Shown here: positions 35,068-43,823 of the stretch, one piece after another | Layout of the letters: every line of letters begins with the position of its first letter | Numbering within the stretch: position 1 is the first letter of the stretch | NCBI GenBank assembly: GCA_002842755.1 | Contig: PHDU01000006.1 | Span: forward strand, 1-64,000 | DNA: 64,000 nt | Origin: Bacteroidetes bacterium HGW-Bacteroidetes-1 | Lineage (GTDB): Bacteria; Bacteroidota; Bacteroidia; Bacteroidales; F082 | Direction of reading: 5' to 3' | Program-made: the position numbers and the translations under genes | The notes under the pieces: generated by a model | What the model was told of the DNA's origin: nothing | Databases searched by the model: none | The model's input: only the letters and a program-made list of their open reading frames with translations

Positions 35068-36429
35068 ATGACTGTTAAAAGAACTTATGAACGTCCGGTT
35101 ATAAAGAAGCTGGAAAGCAACATGCCAAACAAATTTGGTATGCGCACCATCTACGAACCTGTGACACATCTGGAAGAAAACGCAGTAAAAGATTTGATTT
35201 CAGAGTATGGTTCACCTTTGTTTGTTATTTCTGAAACCAAGATCAGAAAGAATTATAGTGCTTCGCGTCAAGCTTTTGAAACCAGGTATCCCCGTGTTCA
35301 GTTTGCGTGGAGTTATAAAACGAATTATCTGGATGCTATATGTAATATTTATCATCAGGAAGGATCCTGGGCTGAAGTGGTTTCTGGCTTTGAATATGAT
35401 AAAGCCATTCGTAACGGGGTAAACGGAAGCAAGATCATTTTTAATGGCCCCGACAAATCAGAGGAAGATTTGCGAAAAGCTGTCACCAATAATTCATTGA
35501 TTCACATCGACCATCTGGATGAGCTGTATCTATTGCAGGATATTGCAAGAGCAACGAAACAACGTCCTAAAGTGGCCATCCGAGTTAATATGGACACAGG
35601 CGTTTTTCCAATGTGGGATCGGTTTGGTTTCAATTACGAAAACGGACAGGCCTGGGACGCATTGAATAAAATTATGTTTTCAGGTCAGATGGATCTTGTT
35701 GGATTGCACACACACATCGGCACTTTTATGCTTGCTCCCTCTGCCTATGCTGTCGCCGCATCAAAGCTGGCTCATCTTGCGCAAAGTGTGCTGACAAAGT
35801 ACAATCATGAAATCAAATACATTGACATGGGTGGTGGATTTGCCTCAAAAAACACCCTAAAAGGATCATATCTTCCAGGAAGCGATATTAGTCCCTCTAT
35901 TGATGATTTTGCTGAAGCAATTACCTCTGCTCTTATGAACAGCGATTACCGGCCTAAAACACCGCCATTGCTGATCATCGAATCTGGTCGGGTACTCATT
36001 GATGATGCAGCCTGGCTACTGGGTACAGTACTTGCCAATAAGCGTCTTTCTGATGGCAGAAGAAGTGTTATTTTAGATGTTGGGGTCAACATTTTGTTTA
36101 CTGCTTTCTGGTATGATCATAAAATAACTCCAGCACAGGCATTTACCTCTTACACTGAAGATACAGCCCTTTACGGCCCTCTCTGTATGAATATTGATGT
36201 GGTAAGGGAAAACATTAATATGCCGATGCTCAACAAGGGCGACCAATTGGTGGTACACCATGTGGGCGCTTACAATATGACCCAGTGGATGCAGTTCATT
36301 ACCCTCAGACCCAAAGTGGTGCTGATAGATGAAAAATTTAAAGTTCATGTGATCAGAAACAATGAAACGCTTTCCATTCTAACAGATTTGGAGGCAGTTC
36401 CTTCGCATCTGGTCGATTTTGAGCTATGA
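35068..36429 (+). CDS. PLP fold-type III decarboxylase (DAP/ornithine decarboxylase family) with leader-like N-terminus
   Basis: A 453-residue enzyme of the LysA/ornithine decarboxylase family. Catalytic features are all there: PLP lysine K84 (AWSYKTNYL, in place of YAxKAN), HTHIGTF (213-219), the glycine loop GGGF (254-257), ESGRVL (304-309), Cys372 in GPLCMNID with the following Asp, and GAY (399-401). It should therefore be active on an amino acid, but the substrate is not defined. Before the usual family start (DLISEYGSPLFV, about residue 42) there are some 40 extra residues with the pattern Y7-x2-P10-x-I12-x2-L15, resembling the YxxPxL leader motif bound by RRE domains in lasso-peptide systems. 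A PqqD-like RRE is encoded two genes upstream. The stop overlaps the next start (ATGA). Confidence 0.85.
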   Translation: MTVKRTYERPVIKKLESNMPNKFGMRTIYEPVTHLEENAVKDLISEYGSPLFVISETKIRKNYSASRQAFETRYPRVQFAWSYKTNYLDAICNIYHQEGSWAEVVSGFEYDKAIRNGVNGSKIIFNGPDKSEEDLRKAVTNNSLIHIDHLDELYLLQDIARATKQRPKVAIRVNMDTGVFPMWDRFGFNYENGQAWDALNKIMFSGQMDLVGLHTHIGTFMLAPSAYAVAASKLAHLAQSVLTKYNHEIKYIDMGGGFASKNTLKGSYLPGSDISPSIDDFAEAITSALMNSDYRPKTPPLLIIESGRVLIDDAAWLLGTVLANKRLSDGRRSVILDVGVNILFTAFWYDHKITPAQAFTSYTEDTALYGPLCMNIDVVRENINMPMLNKGDQLVVHHVGAYNMTQWMQFITLRPKVVLIDEKFKVHVIRNNETLSILTDLEAVPSHLVDFEL

Positions 36430-38621
36430 TAGCTGCAAGGCTGAAATATATTTTCCCATACTTCTGGCAAAGCCTGAGTAATAGTTATACCCAGATTTTC
36501 TTTTCTAAAAATAAAGTGCTGGGGTTACTGTTGATTTTTGTTTCTATGTTCGATCTCAACGCTGGCTTCATTGGATTGCTTTCAGTAATTACTTCTAACG
36601 TAGCCGCCTATCTTATAGGACTTAACAGGCAAAAAGTGATTGATGGCCTTTACGGATTCAATGCCTTACTGGTGGGGTTAGGATTGGGAATATATTATCA
36701 AATCAGCTTACCCTTTCTTGTCATTGTGATTTTTGTTTCGTTGCTTACCTTACTGCTGACCAATACCCTTGAGGGAGTGCTTTACAAATATGGTTTACCT
36801 TATTTAAGCCTTCCATTCTTATTTGCGATCTGGATTGCAATGCTGAGCACCAGGTACTTTACACAACTCGAAATCAGTCAGCGGGGTATTTATATGCTCA
36901 ATGAAATGTATCTGCTGGGCGGTTTCCCCATGGTGAAAGTTTACGATTGGTTTTATACTCTATCCTGGCCTGAGGCTATTAAGATTTATTTTCGTGCTCT
37001 TGGCGCTATTTTTTTTCAATACCATCTTTTTGCCGGTCTGGTTATTGCCATCGGTCTGCTTTATTGGTCGAGGCTTGCTTTTCTGTATTCGGTGGTAGGA
37101 TTCTCTTCGGCCTGGGTTTTTTATAATTTTATTGGCTCAGGATTGAATGATCTAAGCTACACCTACATTGGTTTTAATTATATTCTAACGGCAATTGCAG
37201 TTGGAGCTTTTTTTGTAATCCCTTCTGCTATCTCTTTTGTTTGGGTTATGATATCCATTCCTTTGGTTGCGTTTCTAATAGCTTCCGGCAATGCTGTACT
37301 TGGTGGATATCAGCTGGCAATTTTTTCGTTGCCTTTCAATCTGGTAGTGATAATGTTTCTTTATCTTTTCCGCCTTCGCGAACGCTTTCATGACAAGCCA
37401 TCATTGGTTTATCTTCAGCAATACAGTCCTGAGAAAAACCTCTACAGTTTTCTTGTAAACAAAAAGAGACTACCCGGATTGGACAAAATACAGATAAAAA
37501 TGCCTTTTATGGGAAAATGGAAGGTGACCCAGGGTATAGAAGGCACCCATACGCATAAGGATGTTTGGAAATTTGCCTGGGATTTTGAAATGACTGACGA
37601 TGAGGGCATAACATTTCGTGAAAAAGGGCTAAAAGTTGAGGACTATTATTGCTTTAATAAGCCTGTTGTTGCCCCGGCAGATGGTTATATAAGTGAAATA
37701 ATGGATGGGATAGAAGACAATCTCATCGGTGATGCCAATTTAAAGCATAATTGGGGAAACTCTGTTGTAATGAGCCATGCCCTGGGATTGTTTTCCCAAA
37801 TGAGCCACCTTAAACGGGGAAGTATTCTTGTAAAAAGTGGTCAATTTGTTCGTAAGGGTGAGCAAGTAGCCAGTTGTGGCAATTCGGGCCGGTCACCATA
37901 TCCACATTTGCATTTCCAGTTTCAGGCAGCAGGAGAAGTAGGAGCAGCAACGCTTAACTATCCATTTTCAGCTTTTCTGACCCACAACGATGAGACTGTT
38001 TTTTTTTCAGCATCGCAGCCTGTTCTCAACGATTTTGTATCCAATAATCAGATTGTTGATCTGTTGGATCTTGCTTTGCACTTTGTGCCTGGACAGATGC
38101 TTCATTTTTCAGTTGATGACGAAAAGGAAAGTTATCATCTTTCCTGGAAAATTGAAACGGATATTTATAACAATACTTTTATTCAATGCGGTGAATCAGG
38201 TGCTAAAGCATGGTTTATCCGACAACCTGACATCTTCTATTTTACACATTATGAAGGAGATAAGAAGAGTCTTTTGTTCGACTTCTATCTTGGAGCCTAT
38301 CAACTAATAACGGGTTTTGTGCCTGGACTCAAGATGAAAGAACACATTACACTTGCCTTGTATCCTAACAAATTTGTACTTGCAATTCAGGATATCATTG
38401 CTCCATTTTATCGTTTTTTAAATGCAGAATATTGTCTTGAACATACACGTTTCATCAATGATCTGAGCACCCCCATCATCGAAATGTATGCTGAAGTTAC
38501 CTTCTCTATGTTTGGCCGCCTCAACGAAAAACGTTCCTTTGAAATGAAATTCAGCGAAAATCATATGCAGTCATTCATCATTCGTCGCGGCGATACAAAA
38601 ATTGTTTTAAACCGTGAGTAA
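36426..38621 (+). CDS. Urea-transporter domain fused to M23 metallopeptidase
   Basis: A 731-residue inner-membrane protein. Residues about 15-320 match the urea transporter (UT) family, with about ten membrane helices and the internally repeated loop: GLYGFNALLVGLGLG (74-88) and YIGFNYILTAIAVG (247-260). A short linker leads to an M23/LytM-like peptidase domain (about 360-505) with THTHKDVWKFAWDF, APADGYI, GNSVVMSH and the zinc motif HLHFQF (H494, H496). The remaining 225 residues are beta-rich and not recognised. M23 enzymes cut peptidoglycan peptides, so the C-terminal part is expected in the periplasm. The fusion of a small-solute channel to a peptidoglycan hydrolase is unusual. It overlaps genes on both sides (4 bp and 8 bp) and thus belongs to the PqqD/ATP-grasp/decarboxylase operon. 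Confidence 0.85.
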   Translation: MIAARLKYIFPYFWQSLSNSYTQIFFSKNKVLGLLLIFVSMFDLNAGFIGLLSVITSNVAAYLIGLNRQKVIDGLYGFNALLVGLGLGIYYQISLPFLVIVIFVSLLTLLLTNTLEGVLYKYGLPYLSLPFLFAIWIAMLSTRYFTQLEISQRGIYMLNEMYLLGGFPMVKVYDWFYTLSWPEAIKIYFRALGAIFFQYHLFAGLVIAIGLLYWSRLAFLYSVVGFSSAWVFYNFIGSGLNDLSYTYIGFNYILTAIAVGAFFVIPSAISFVWVMISIPLVAFLIASGNAVLGGYQLAIFSLPFNLVVIMFLYLFRLRERFHDKPSLVYLQQYSPEKNLYSFLVNKKRLPGLDKIQIKMPFMGKWKVTQGIEGTHTHKDVWKFAWDFEMTDDEGITFREKGLKVEDYYCFNKPVVAPADGYISEIMDGIEDNLIGDANLKHNWGNSVVMSHALGLFSQMSHLKRGSILVKSGQFVRKGEQVASCGNSGRSPYPHLHFQFQAAGEVGAATLNYPFSAFLTHNDETVFFSASQPVLNDFVSNNQIVDLLDLALHFVPGQMLHFSVDDEKESYHLSWKIETDIYNNTFIQCGESGAKAWFIRQPDIFYFTHYEGDKKSLLFDFYLGAYQLITGFVPGLKMKEHITLALYPNKFVLAIQDIIAPFYRFLNAEYCLEHTRFINDLSTPIIEMYAEVTFSMFGRLNEKRSFEMKFSENHMQSFIIRRGDTKIVLNRE

Positions 38622-40098
38622 TAGAAATTGGTCTTTTATTGCAATGATAATAGTAATGCAATTCATGATGTTCATGGAAAGCGCTGCACAGAATTTACCC
38701 GAAACAGTAAATTATGATAGCCTGACTTACCAGCTTTATATGAAAGGGTCATGGAAAGAGTTGCTCAGGACTGGTAATAGAATGCCTGCCGAAGGGATGG
38801 ATTATTATTATTTGCGCATGCGAACAGGTATTGCAGCAATGCAGGTGAAGGACTATGCCCAGGCAGAGAAGCACTTCCGAAAAGCGCTCTCTTTTAATCC
38901 AATGGATAAAAACGCAGTTCTTTTTCTGGCACAAACACTTGCAGCAAACAATAAAAATGTTGAATCGGGTTCACTTTATAGGAGTATGTCAACACAGAGC
39001 CGCAAAGAATCAGGACTAAAAGAGGGCTGGGTGCCCATTTCTGCACACGTTGATATAGGAGCTGTTTTCCGGAATAAAAAAAACGGACTTGGCTTTGATG
39101 ATCTTACCGGATCTGCAGGCGTTTACGGTCAGGAACGGATTTATAAAAATAATTTGTTTTACGATGCTGGCCTTTATTTTAAAACAAACCCTCAATGGCT
39201 CTTTTATGCCGGTTTTCAGTCTATTGGAATTGATGTTACCGATCGCTTCGCTTTCATTGAGTCATCATTAACAAACGATTCCATTATAGTTTCTGATGCT
39301 GGAAAAGCATATTATTATTCTGTTGATACAATCCATAAAACGAATAATTATGAGCATCAGCTGAAGCAGCAATCAGCGTATTTTCAAGCTCAATGGAGCT
39401 CATCAACAAAGTGGAGTCTGGTTGCTGGTCTTCACGTTCTTAGTGTGAAGAGTGATTTTACTTTGACTGAGGAAGAGAGGATTTCAATTAATGATACTGC
39501 ATTCTATAATAATAATACGGGGCAGGTTGAGCTGTTTAATACATATTTGGAGCAGGTTAGCTTTTATAATGTGCCCTGGAAAACTTACGACATAAATGTA
39601 TCACTAAACGGAAAGTTACATTTTGGAAAATTTACAGCATTGGCAGGTATAAGTACTGGCAGCATTAATGATTCATCCGTATTTCAAGCCAATACAGGAT
39701 TTTTGTATATGCCTTTTGGTAACCTGAATACTTTCAATCAGACTGAGTTTTTTGCTTTACACACAAATGGGCAGGTCAGTTGGGCTGCTAAAACTCGTTT
39801 TGGAATACAACCTTTAAAATCGACCTGGCTCGAGGCAGAAATTTTCGCTGGAGCGTTAAATAATCTCAACGATCAATATGGATATATTATTTACAATAAT
39901 CCTGATAAATTAAATTTGCGTTTTGAAGCCACACTTTCAAAAGCTTTAACAGATAGAGTAATAATCCAGATTCGTTATCGTTATATGGAGTCCGAAAGAC
40001 AATTCAGTCACCTTGATGATAGTGGAAACGATCTTATATTAGGAAGTTATCACATTAATTCACAAACAATTATTGGAGGAATAAAATGGATATTTTAA
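38614..40098 (+). CDS. TPR-containing outer-membrane beta-barrel protein
   Basis: A 494-residue envelope protein. It has a hydrophobic signal segment (WSFIAMIIVMQFMMFMESAAQ), then two or three TPR-like helices (about 30-125; DYAQAEKHFRKALSFNPMDKNAV is the clearest) and about 330 residues of alternating strands rich in aromatics, ending in W-I-F, which suggests a barrel. The start is GTG at 38614, overlapping the transporter-peptidase gene by 8 bp; no ATG gives the signal peptide. Its layout recalls YaiO-like TPR barrel proteins. It overlaps the next TPR gene by 13 bp, so it is in the same operon and may form an outer-membrane exit or docking site for the product of this cluster (inference). 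Confidence 0.75.
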   Translation: MSNRNWSFIAMIIVMQFMMFMESAAQNLPETVNYDSLTYQLYMKGSWKELLRTGNRMPAEGMDYYYLRMRTGIAAMQVKDYAQAEKHFRKALSFNPMDKNAVLFLAQTLAANNKNVESGSLYRSMSTQSRKESGLKEGWVPISAHVDIGAVFRNKKNGLGFDDLTGSAGVYGQERIYKNNLFYDAGLYFKTNPQWLFYAGFQSIGIDVTDRFAFIESSLTNDSIIVSDAGKAYYYSVDTIHKTNNYEHQLKQQSAYFQAQWSSSTKWSLVAGLHVLSVKSDFTLTEEERISINDTAFYNNNTGQVELFNTYLEQVSFYNVPWKTYDINVSLNGKLHFGKFTALAGISTGSINDSSVFQANTGFLYMPFGNLNTFNQTEFFALHTNGQVSWAAKTRFGIQPLKSTWLEAEIFAGALNNLNDQYGYIIYNNPDKLNLRFEATLSKALTDRVIIQIRYRYMESERQFSHLDDSGNDLILGSYHINSQTIIGGIKWIF

Positions 40099-40703
40099 AA
40101 ACAATAAGTATTATTCTTGTCTTTTTTTTGACGCAAACTATGCAGGCGCAGGAGTTTGAAAAACAACTGAAGGCTTTTGAGGACTCATATGCTGCTGAAA
40201 TTAAGGGTGAGCATTCTACTGCAATACAACTGATGACAGGTATTTATAAGGCAGATAGTTATGAGATAAACATTCGCTTAGGATGGTTAAATTATGTTTC
40301 AGGAAAGTTTTCTGATGCACTTCCATATTATCAGAAAAGTATTGAGCTAATGCCGGTGTCAATTGAGGCCAGACTAGGATATGTGAACCCTGCTGCCGCA
40401 CTTGGAAATTGGGCTCAGGTCGAAAAACAGTATCAGGAAATATTGAAAATCGACCCTATGAACACAACTGCTAACTATCGAATGGGTCTTATAACCTATG
40501 GTAGAGAAGATTATGCTTCAGCTCTGAAGTATTTCAGTAAGGTACTGAACCTTTATCCTTTTGATTATGACACGGTCATTATGGTGGCTTGGACACAATT
40601 GAAATCAGGAAAATTACGTGAAGCTAAGATCATGTTTCAAAAGGCCCTCCTCATTAAACCAGGCGACAGCAGCGCCATCGAAGGATTAGGGATGATCAGG
40701 TGA
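40086..40703 (+). CDS. Periplasmic TPR protein
   Basis: A 205-residue protein with a signal peptide (MDILKTISIILVFFLTQTMQAQ) and then about five tandem TPR units (for example GKFSDALPYYQKSIELMP, AQVEKQYQEILKIDPMNTTA, DYASALKYFSKVLNLYP, LREAKIMFQKALLIKPGDSS). TPR proteins act as scaffolds for protein partners; no enzyme domain is present. The gene overlaps the preceding TPR-barrel gene by 13 bp and is the last of the overlapping run that begins with the PqqD-like gene. The two TPR proteins probably work together in the envelope. Confidence 0.8.
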   Translation: MDILKTISIILVFFLTQTMQAQEFEKQLKAFEDSYAAEIKGEHSTAIQLMTGIYKADSYEINIRLGWLNYVSGKFSDALPYYQKSIELMPVSIEARLGYVNPAAALGNWAQVEKQYQEILKIDPMNTTANYRMGLITYGREDYASALKYFSKVLNLYPFDYDTVIMVAWTQLKSGKLREAKIMFQKALLIKPGDSSAIEGLGMIR

Positions 40704-40750
40704 GATTTGTGATAAAAGCCGGATTCAGGTATTGCTTGCGAATCAATGCC

Positions 40751-40758
40751 TACTTTTG
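40751..40758 (+). promoter_or_regulatory. -7 promoter element of the amidase gene
   Basis: TACTTTTG matches TAnnTTTG. It lies downstream of the first in-frame start codon (40746), so translation must begin at one of the later ATGs (40779, 40824 or 40830). Confidence 0.55.
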
Positions 40759-40823
40759 CAAACTTATCTAATCCCATTATGATACAGTCTGGTTTTCTTG
40801 ATTTTTTTACGAAGTCGATCCTA

Positions 40824-42062
40824 ATGGGCATGCAATTTCTATATTCAATTTTGGTTTTCTTCCTTCTTTCGTTTTCAACACTTTTTGCACAAAACACCCA
40901 AAGGATAATTGTTGCACAAACACGAGACGCATTAATTGGTTTTGAGAAACCGGTGAATGCGATTGTGATTAAAGCAAAAATAGAAGCTTTTTCACAACTG
41001 AGGCTTGGTTATGGTGATGTTACTTTACAACCTTTAATTGACGATCATGTTGAGCCTACCGATGGCCTGTATCAGAGCAACCTTATTTTTTTTGATGAAA
41101 CAAAATCAGAAATTCGATTAAGCGGATTAATACAGAGTGTTCCAGTTGAACTGATTCTGATTCACGTCCCTCCCTGTGAAAATGCGACTTCAGAACTGAG
41201 CCTTCGTAACGATTGTGAATTGCCTGAAATGATAAGCCAGGAAATCTGGCGTGTAGGCCTTTCTGCTCCCGATTATGAACGTATTAAGACAGAAATTAAA
41301 AATATTATTCTTCATCACTCTGCTACATCCAATAATATCACGGATTTTTATGGGCTGGTGCGAAGTTTTTATATCTCTCATACCCAGGTAAACGGTTGGT
41401 CAGATATCGGCTACAATTATCTTATTGCACCTGATGGAACCATCTTTGCCGGTCGCGATCCAGGTTTGATGATGGAACAGGATGAAGTGATGGGAGCCCA
41501 TTTTTGCGCTTCCAATAACGGAACGCTTGGTATATGCATGATCGGAACTTTCATGAATGCATTACCGACAGAGGAGGCTCTATTATCCCTCAACAAGCTA
41601 CTGGTTTGGAAAACAGCTAAAGATTCGTTATCACCGTTTGAAGTAAATCCTCATCCTCTAAACCCACAGTTGAGTGTAATTTCAGGACACCGTGATGGTT
41701 GTGCAACTTTGTGCCCGGGTGATAGCTTATATAAACATATTCACCCAGTTAGAGAAGCATGCAATCATGGACTCGAAAATTGTGGGGTTTATTTGTTTGA
41801 GAATGAAAACAATGCCAGTATAATGCCAACACTCTTTCCTAATCCCACTAACATTGATAATTTTCAAATCTGCTCTGCCGAAATTCAAGGTGAAAGTAAA
41901 ATTTTAATTTCCGATATTGAGGGGCGAATGGTCTATTCATCAGTATATAAATCTGACCACCAATGCATTGATATAAATCATGTTCTTCCCCAAGGTTTAT
42001 ATTTTGTGCACCTTATTACACACAAACAATATTTTGTTTTCAAGTTAATACGTTCACTTTAA
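40824..42062 (+). CDS. N-acetylmuramoyl-L-alanine amidase (PGRP type) with T9SS type A sorting domain
   Basis: A 412-residue secreted enzyme that should cut the bond between muramic acid and L-Ala in peptidoglycan. ATG 40824 gives a compact signal peptide (MGMQFLYSILVFFLLSFSTLFAQ); 40779 is possible, while the longer frame from 40746 starts inside the promoter. The amidase_2/PGRP domain has the zinc His in IILHHSAT, YNYLIAPDGTIFAGR, and the second His and the Cys ligand in GHRDGCATLCPGD. The last 75 residues are a type A sorting domain (FPNPTNIDNFQI, LPQGLYFVHLI), so it is exported across the outer membrane and probably acts outside the cell. It follows the TPR genes after a gap with its own promoter; a linked role with the M23 fusion protein is plausible. 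Confidence 0.88.
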   Translation: MGMQFLYSILVFFLLSFSTLFAQNTQRIIVAQTRDALIGFEKPVNAIVIKAKIEAFSQLRLGYGDVTLQPLIDDHVEPTDGLYQSNLIFFDETKSEIRLSGLIQSVPVELILIHVPPCENATSELSLRNDCELPEMISQEIWRVGLSAPDYERIKTEIKNIILHHSATSNNITDFYGLVRSFYISHTQVNGWSDIGYNYLIAPDGTIFAGRDPGLMMEQDEVMGAHFCASNNGTLGICMIGTFMNALPTEEALLSLNKLLVWKTAKDSLSPFEVNPHPLNPQLSVISGHRDGCATLCPGDSLYKHIHPVREACNHGLENCGVYLFENENNASIMPTLFPNPTNIDNFQICSAEIQGESKILISDIEGRMVYSSVYKSDHQCIDINHVLPQGLYFVHLITHKQYFVFKLIRSL

Positions 42063-42138
42063 AGCTATCCCAGCGTACCTTATTTTCAAAATATGCTTGA
42101 TTCTCAATTCCAATTTAGCAATTCAAACCAACTTTGAT

Positions 42139-42146
42139 TACATTTG
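42139..42146 (+). promoter_or_regulatory. -7 promoter element of the hybrid kinase gene
   Basis: TACATTTG matches TAnnTTTG, 34 bp before ATG 42181. It sits inside the longer open frame from 42097 and argues against that start. Confidence 0.5.
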
Positions 42147-42180
42147 TACCGTTCATATTGGATTTTTTATAATTCAACAG

Positions 42181-43821
42181 ATGAAAAACGACAAAACAAG
42201 ACAACTGTTGATGGAAAGAATTTCGCATCTTGAAGCGACAATTACCCATCTCAGCGAAAGACTGCATCATTTAAATCAGACTTCAGAGAAGGATCTGGAG
42301 CAACGTCTTGCCATTACGATTAATAATATACCGTTGGCCATTCTCAATACTGACCGACACGGATATATTACTGCGGCAAATCCGGCATTTCTAAAAGTGT
42401 TTGATCTTCAATCAACCGATGTAATTAATAAACAGAACATCAAATTTTTTCAGCCTTTTCAGAATACTGAGCTACAAAAAAAAATAATTGAGCTTATTGA
42501 TGACAGAGTTCAATTCGACATCGAGTTACCATTCCCTACGAGTAAAAAAGATACTTTTTTTCGTTGTCGCGGTATCAGTATTAGCAGTACAATCAGCGAT
42601 GCACTTTCTTTCATTATCATTATTGGAGATGTATCAAAACGAAAACTTACTGAGCATGAACTGATCAAGGCTCTTGAAAAGGCAGAAGAGTCGGATAAAT
42701 TGAAAACCGCTTTTCTTGCAAGTATGTCTCATGAAATACGTACTCCAATGAATCATATCATTGGCTTTACTGAATTTCTGAAAGATCCTGATCTTCCGGT
42801 GAATGAAAGAGAGGAGTATTCGCAGATCGTTTATGATAGCGGGCATGTGCTTTTGCGACTCGTTGATGATATTATCGATATCGCTAAGATCGAATCTGGT
42901 CAAATGCAAGTCAATCCAAGTGTTTTTTCGCTTAATGAGTTGTTAGCCAATGTATATCGATCGTTTAATGAAATGCGGGGTAAGAAGGATAAGGAGCATA
43001 TCACTTTTTCACTCATTGTTCCTGACAAAAACATGAATGTTTTTATTAAAACAGATGCGGTAAGATTACAGCAAATACTAAGTAACCTGCTTGATAATGC
43101 CTTTAAATTTACTGAATCTGGGTTTATTGAGATGGGCTATACGATAGAGAATCAACAGGCACATATGTTTGTCAAGGATTCGGGAAACGGAATCTCTCCT
43201 GATATGCACACGTTAATTTTCAAGCGATTCAGGCAATTGGATTATAGTTCAACAAAAAAATATGGCGGAACCGGACTTGGTTTATCGATTGTAAAAGGCC
43301 TTTTGGATTTACTTGAAGGAGAGATCAGACTTGAGTCAATACCTGGAAAAGGCAGTTTATTCAGCTTTAGTATTCCGGGAATTATAATTCAGACCGATAA
43401 AATTCATAAAAAACCAGAAACTGTTTCTGATAAAAAAACCGATTGGTCACAGTTTACTTTTCTTGTTGTCGAAGATGAGCGTACAAATTATAATCTTTTA
43501 ATGATTATGTTACGTCCTTTCAAAGCAAATTTGATTTGGGCAAAAGACGGTCAGGAAGCCATTAACCTGATGGAAGCAAATAAAGATATTATTGATTTGG
43601 TGCTGATGGACATTCGATTGCCACGTATCAATGGTTATGATGCAACCATTGCCATCAAAAAAATAAATCCCGGTATTCCGGTTATTGCACAAACGGCTTA
43701 CGCAATGGAAATTGAAATACAAAAGGCAATGGAGGTTGGTTGCGATGATTATGTCACAAAACCTATTGAAAGGATACTTTTATTAGATAGTATCGAGAGA
43801 CATTTGCCTAAAAAGAAATAA
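42181..43821 (+). CDS. Cytoplasmic hybrid histidine kinase (PAS-HisKA-HATPase-REC)
   Basis: A 546-residue protein without signal peptide or membrane segment. A short coiled coil (about 8-45) precedes a PAS domain (about 45-155, INNIPLAILNTDRHGYITAANPAF). The kinase core has the H box SMSHEIRTPMNHIIGF (His184), the N box LLDNAFKF and the G boxes DSGNGI and GGTGLGLSIVKGLL. A C-terminal receiver (about 425-540) carries the phospho-acceptor D477 in LVLMDIRLP and K in YVTKP. It should phosphorylate its own receiver and pass the signal to an HPt or regulator encoded elsewhere. ATG 42181 is chosen by promoter position and by the coiled-coil start. It converges with queD, with 2 bp between the stop codons. 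Confidence 0.92.
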   Translation: MKNDKTRQLLMERISHLEATITHLSERLHHLNQTSEKDLEQRLAITINNIPLAILNTDRHGYITAANPAFLKVFDLQSTDVINKQNIKFFQPFQNTELQKKIIELIDDRVQFDIELPFPTSKKDTFFRCRGISISSTISDALSFIIIIGDVSKRKLTEHELIKALEKAEESDKLKTAFLASMSHEIRTPMNHIIGFTEFLKDPDLPVNEREEYSQIVYDSGHVLLRLVDDIIDIAKIESGQMQVNPSVFSLNELLANVYRSFNEMRGKKDKEHITFSLIVPDKNMNVFIKTDAVRLQQILSNLLDNAFKFTESGFIEMGYTIENQQAHMFVKDSGNGISPDMHTLIFKRFRQLDYSSTKKYGGTGLGLSIVKGLLDLLEGEIRLESIPGKGSLFSFSIPGIIIQTDKIHKKPETVSDKKTDWSQFTFLVVEDERTNYNLLMIMLRPFKANLIWAKDGQEAINLMEANKDIIDLVLMDIRLPRINGYDATIAIKKINPGIPVIAQTAYAMEIEIQKAMEVGCDDYVTKPIERILLLDSIERHLPKKK

Positions 43822-43823
43822 TC

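Noticed and set aside
40746-40823. Upstream in-frame start of the amidase
   Set aside because: The first ATG precedes a TACTTTTG promoter element and would give a 28-residue stretch before the signal peptide.
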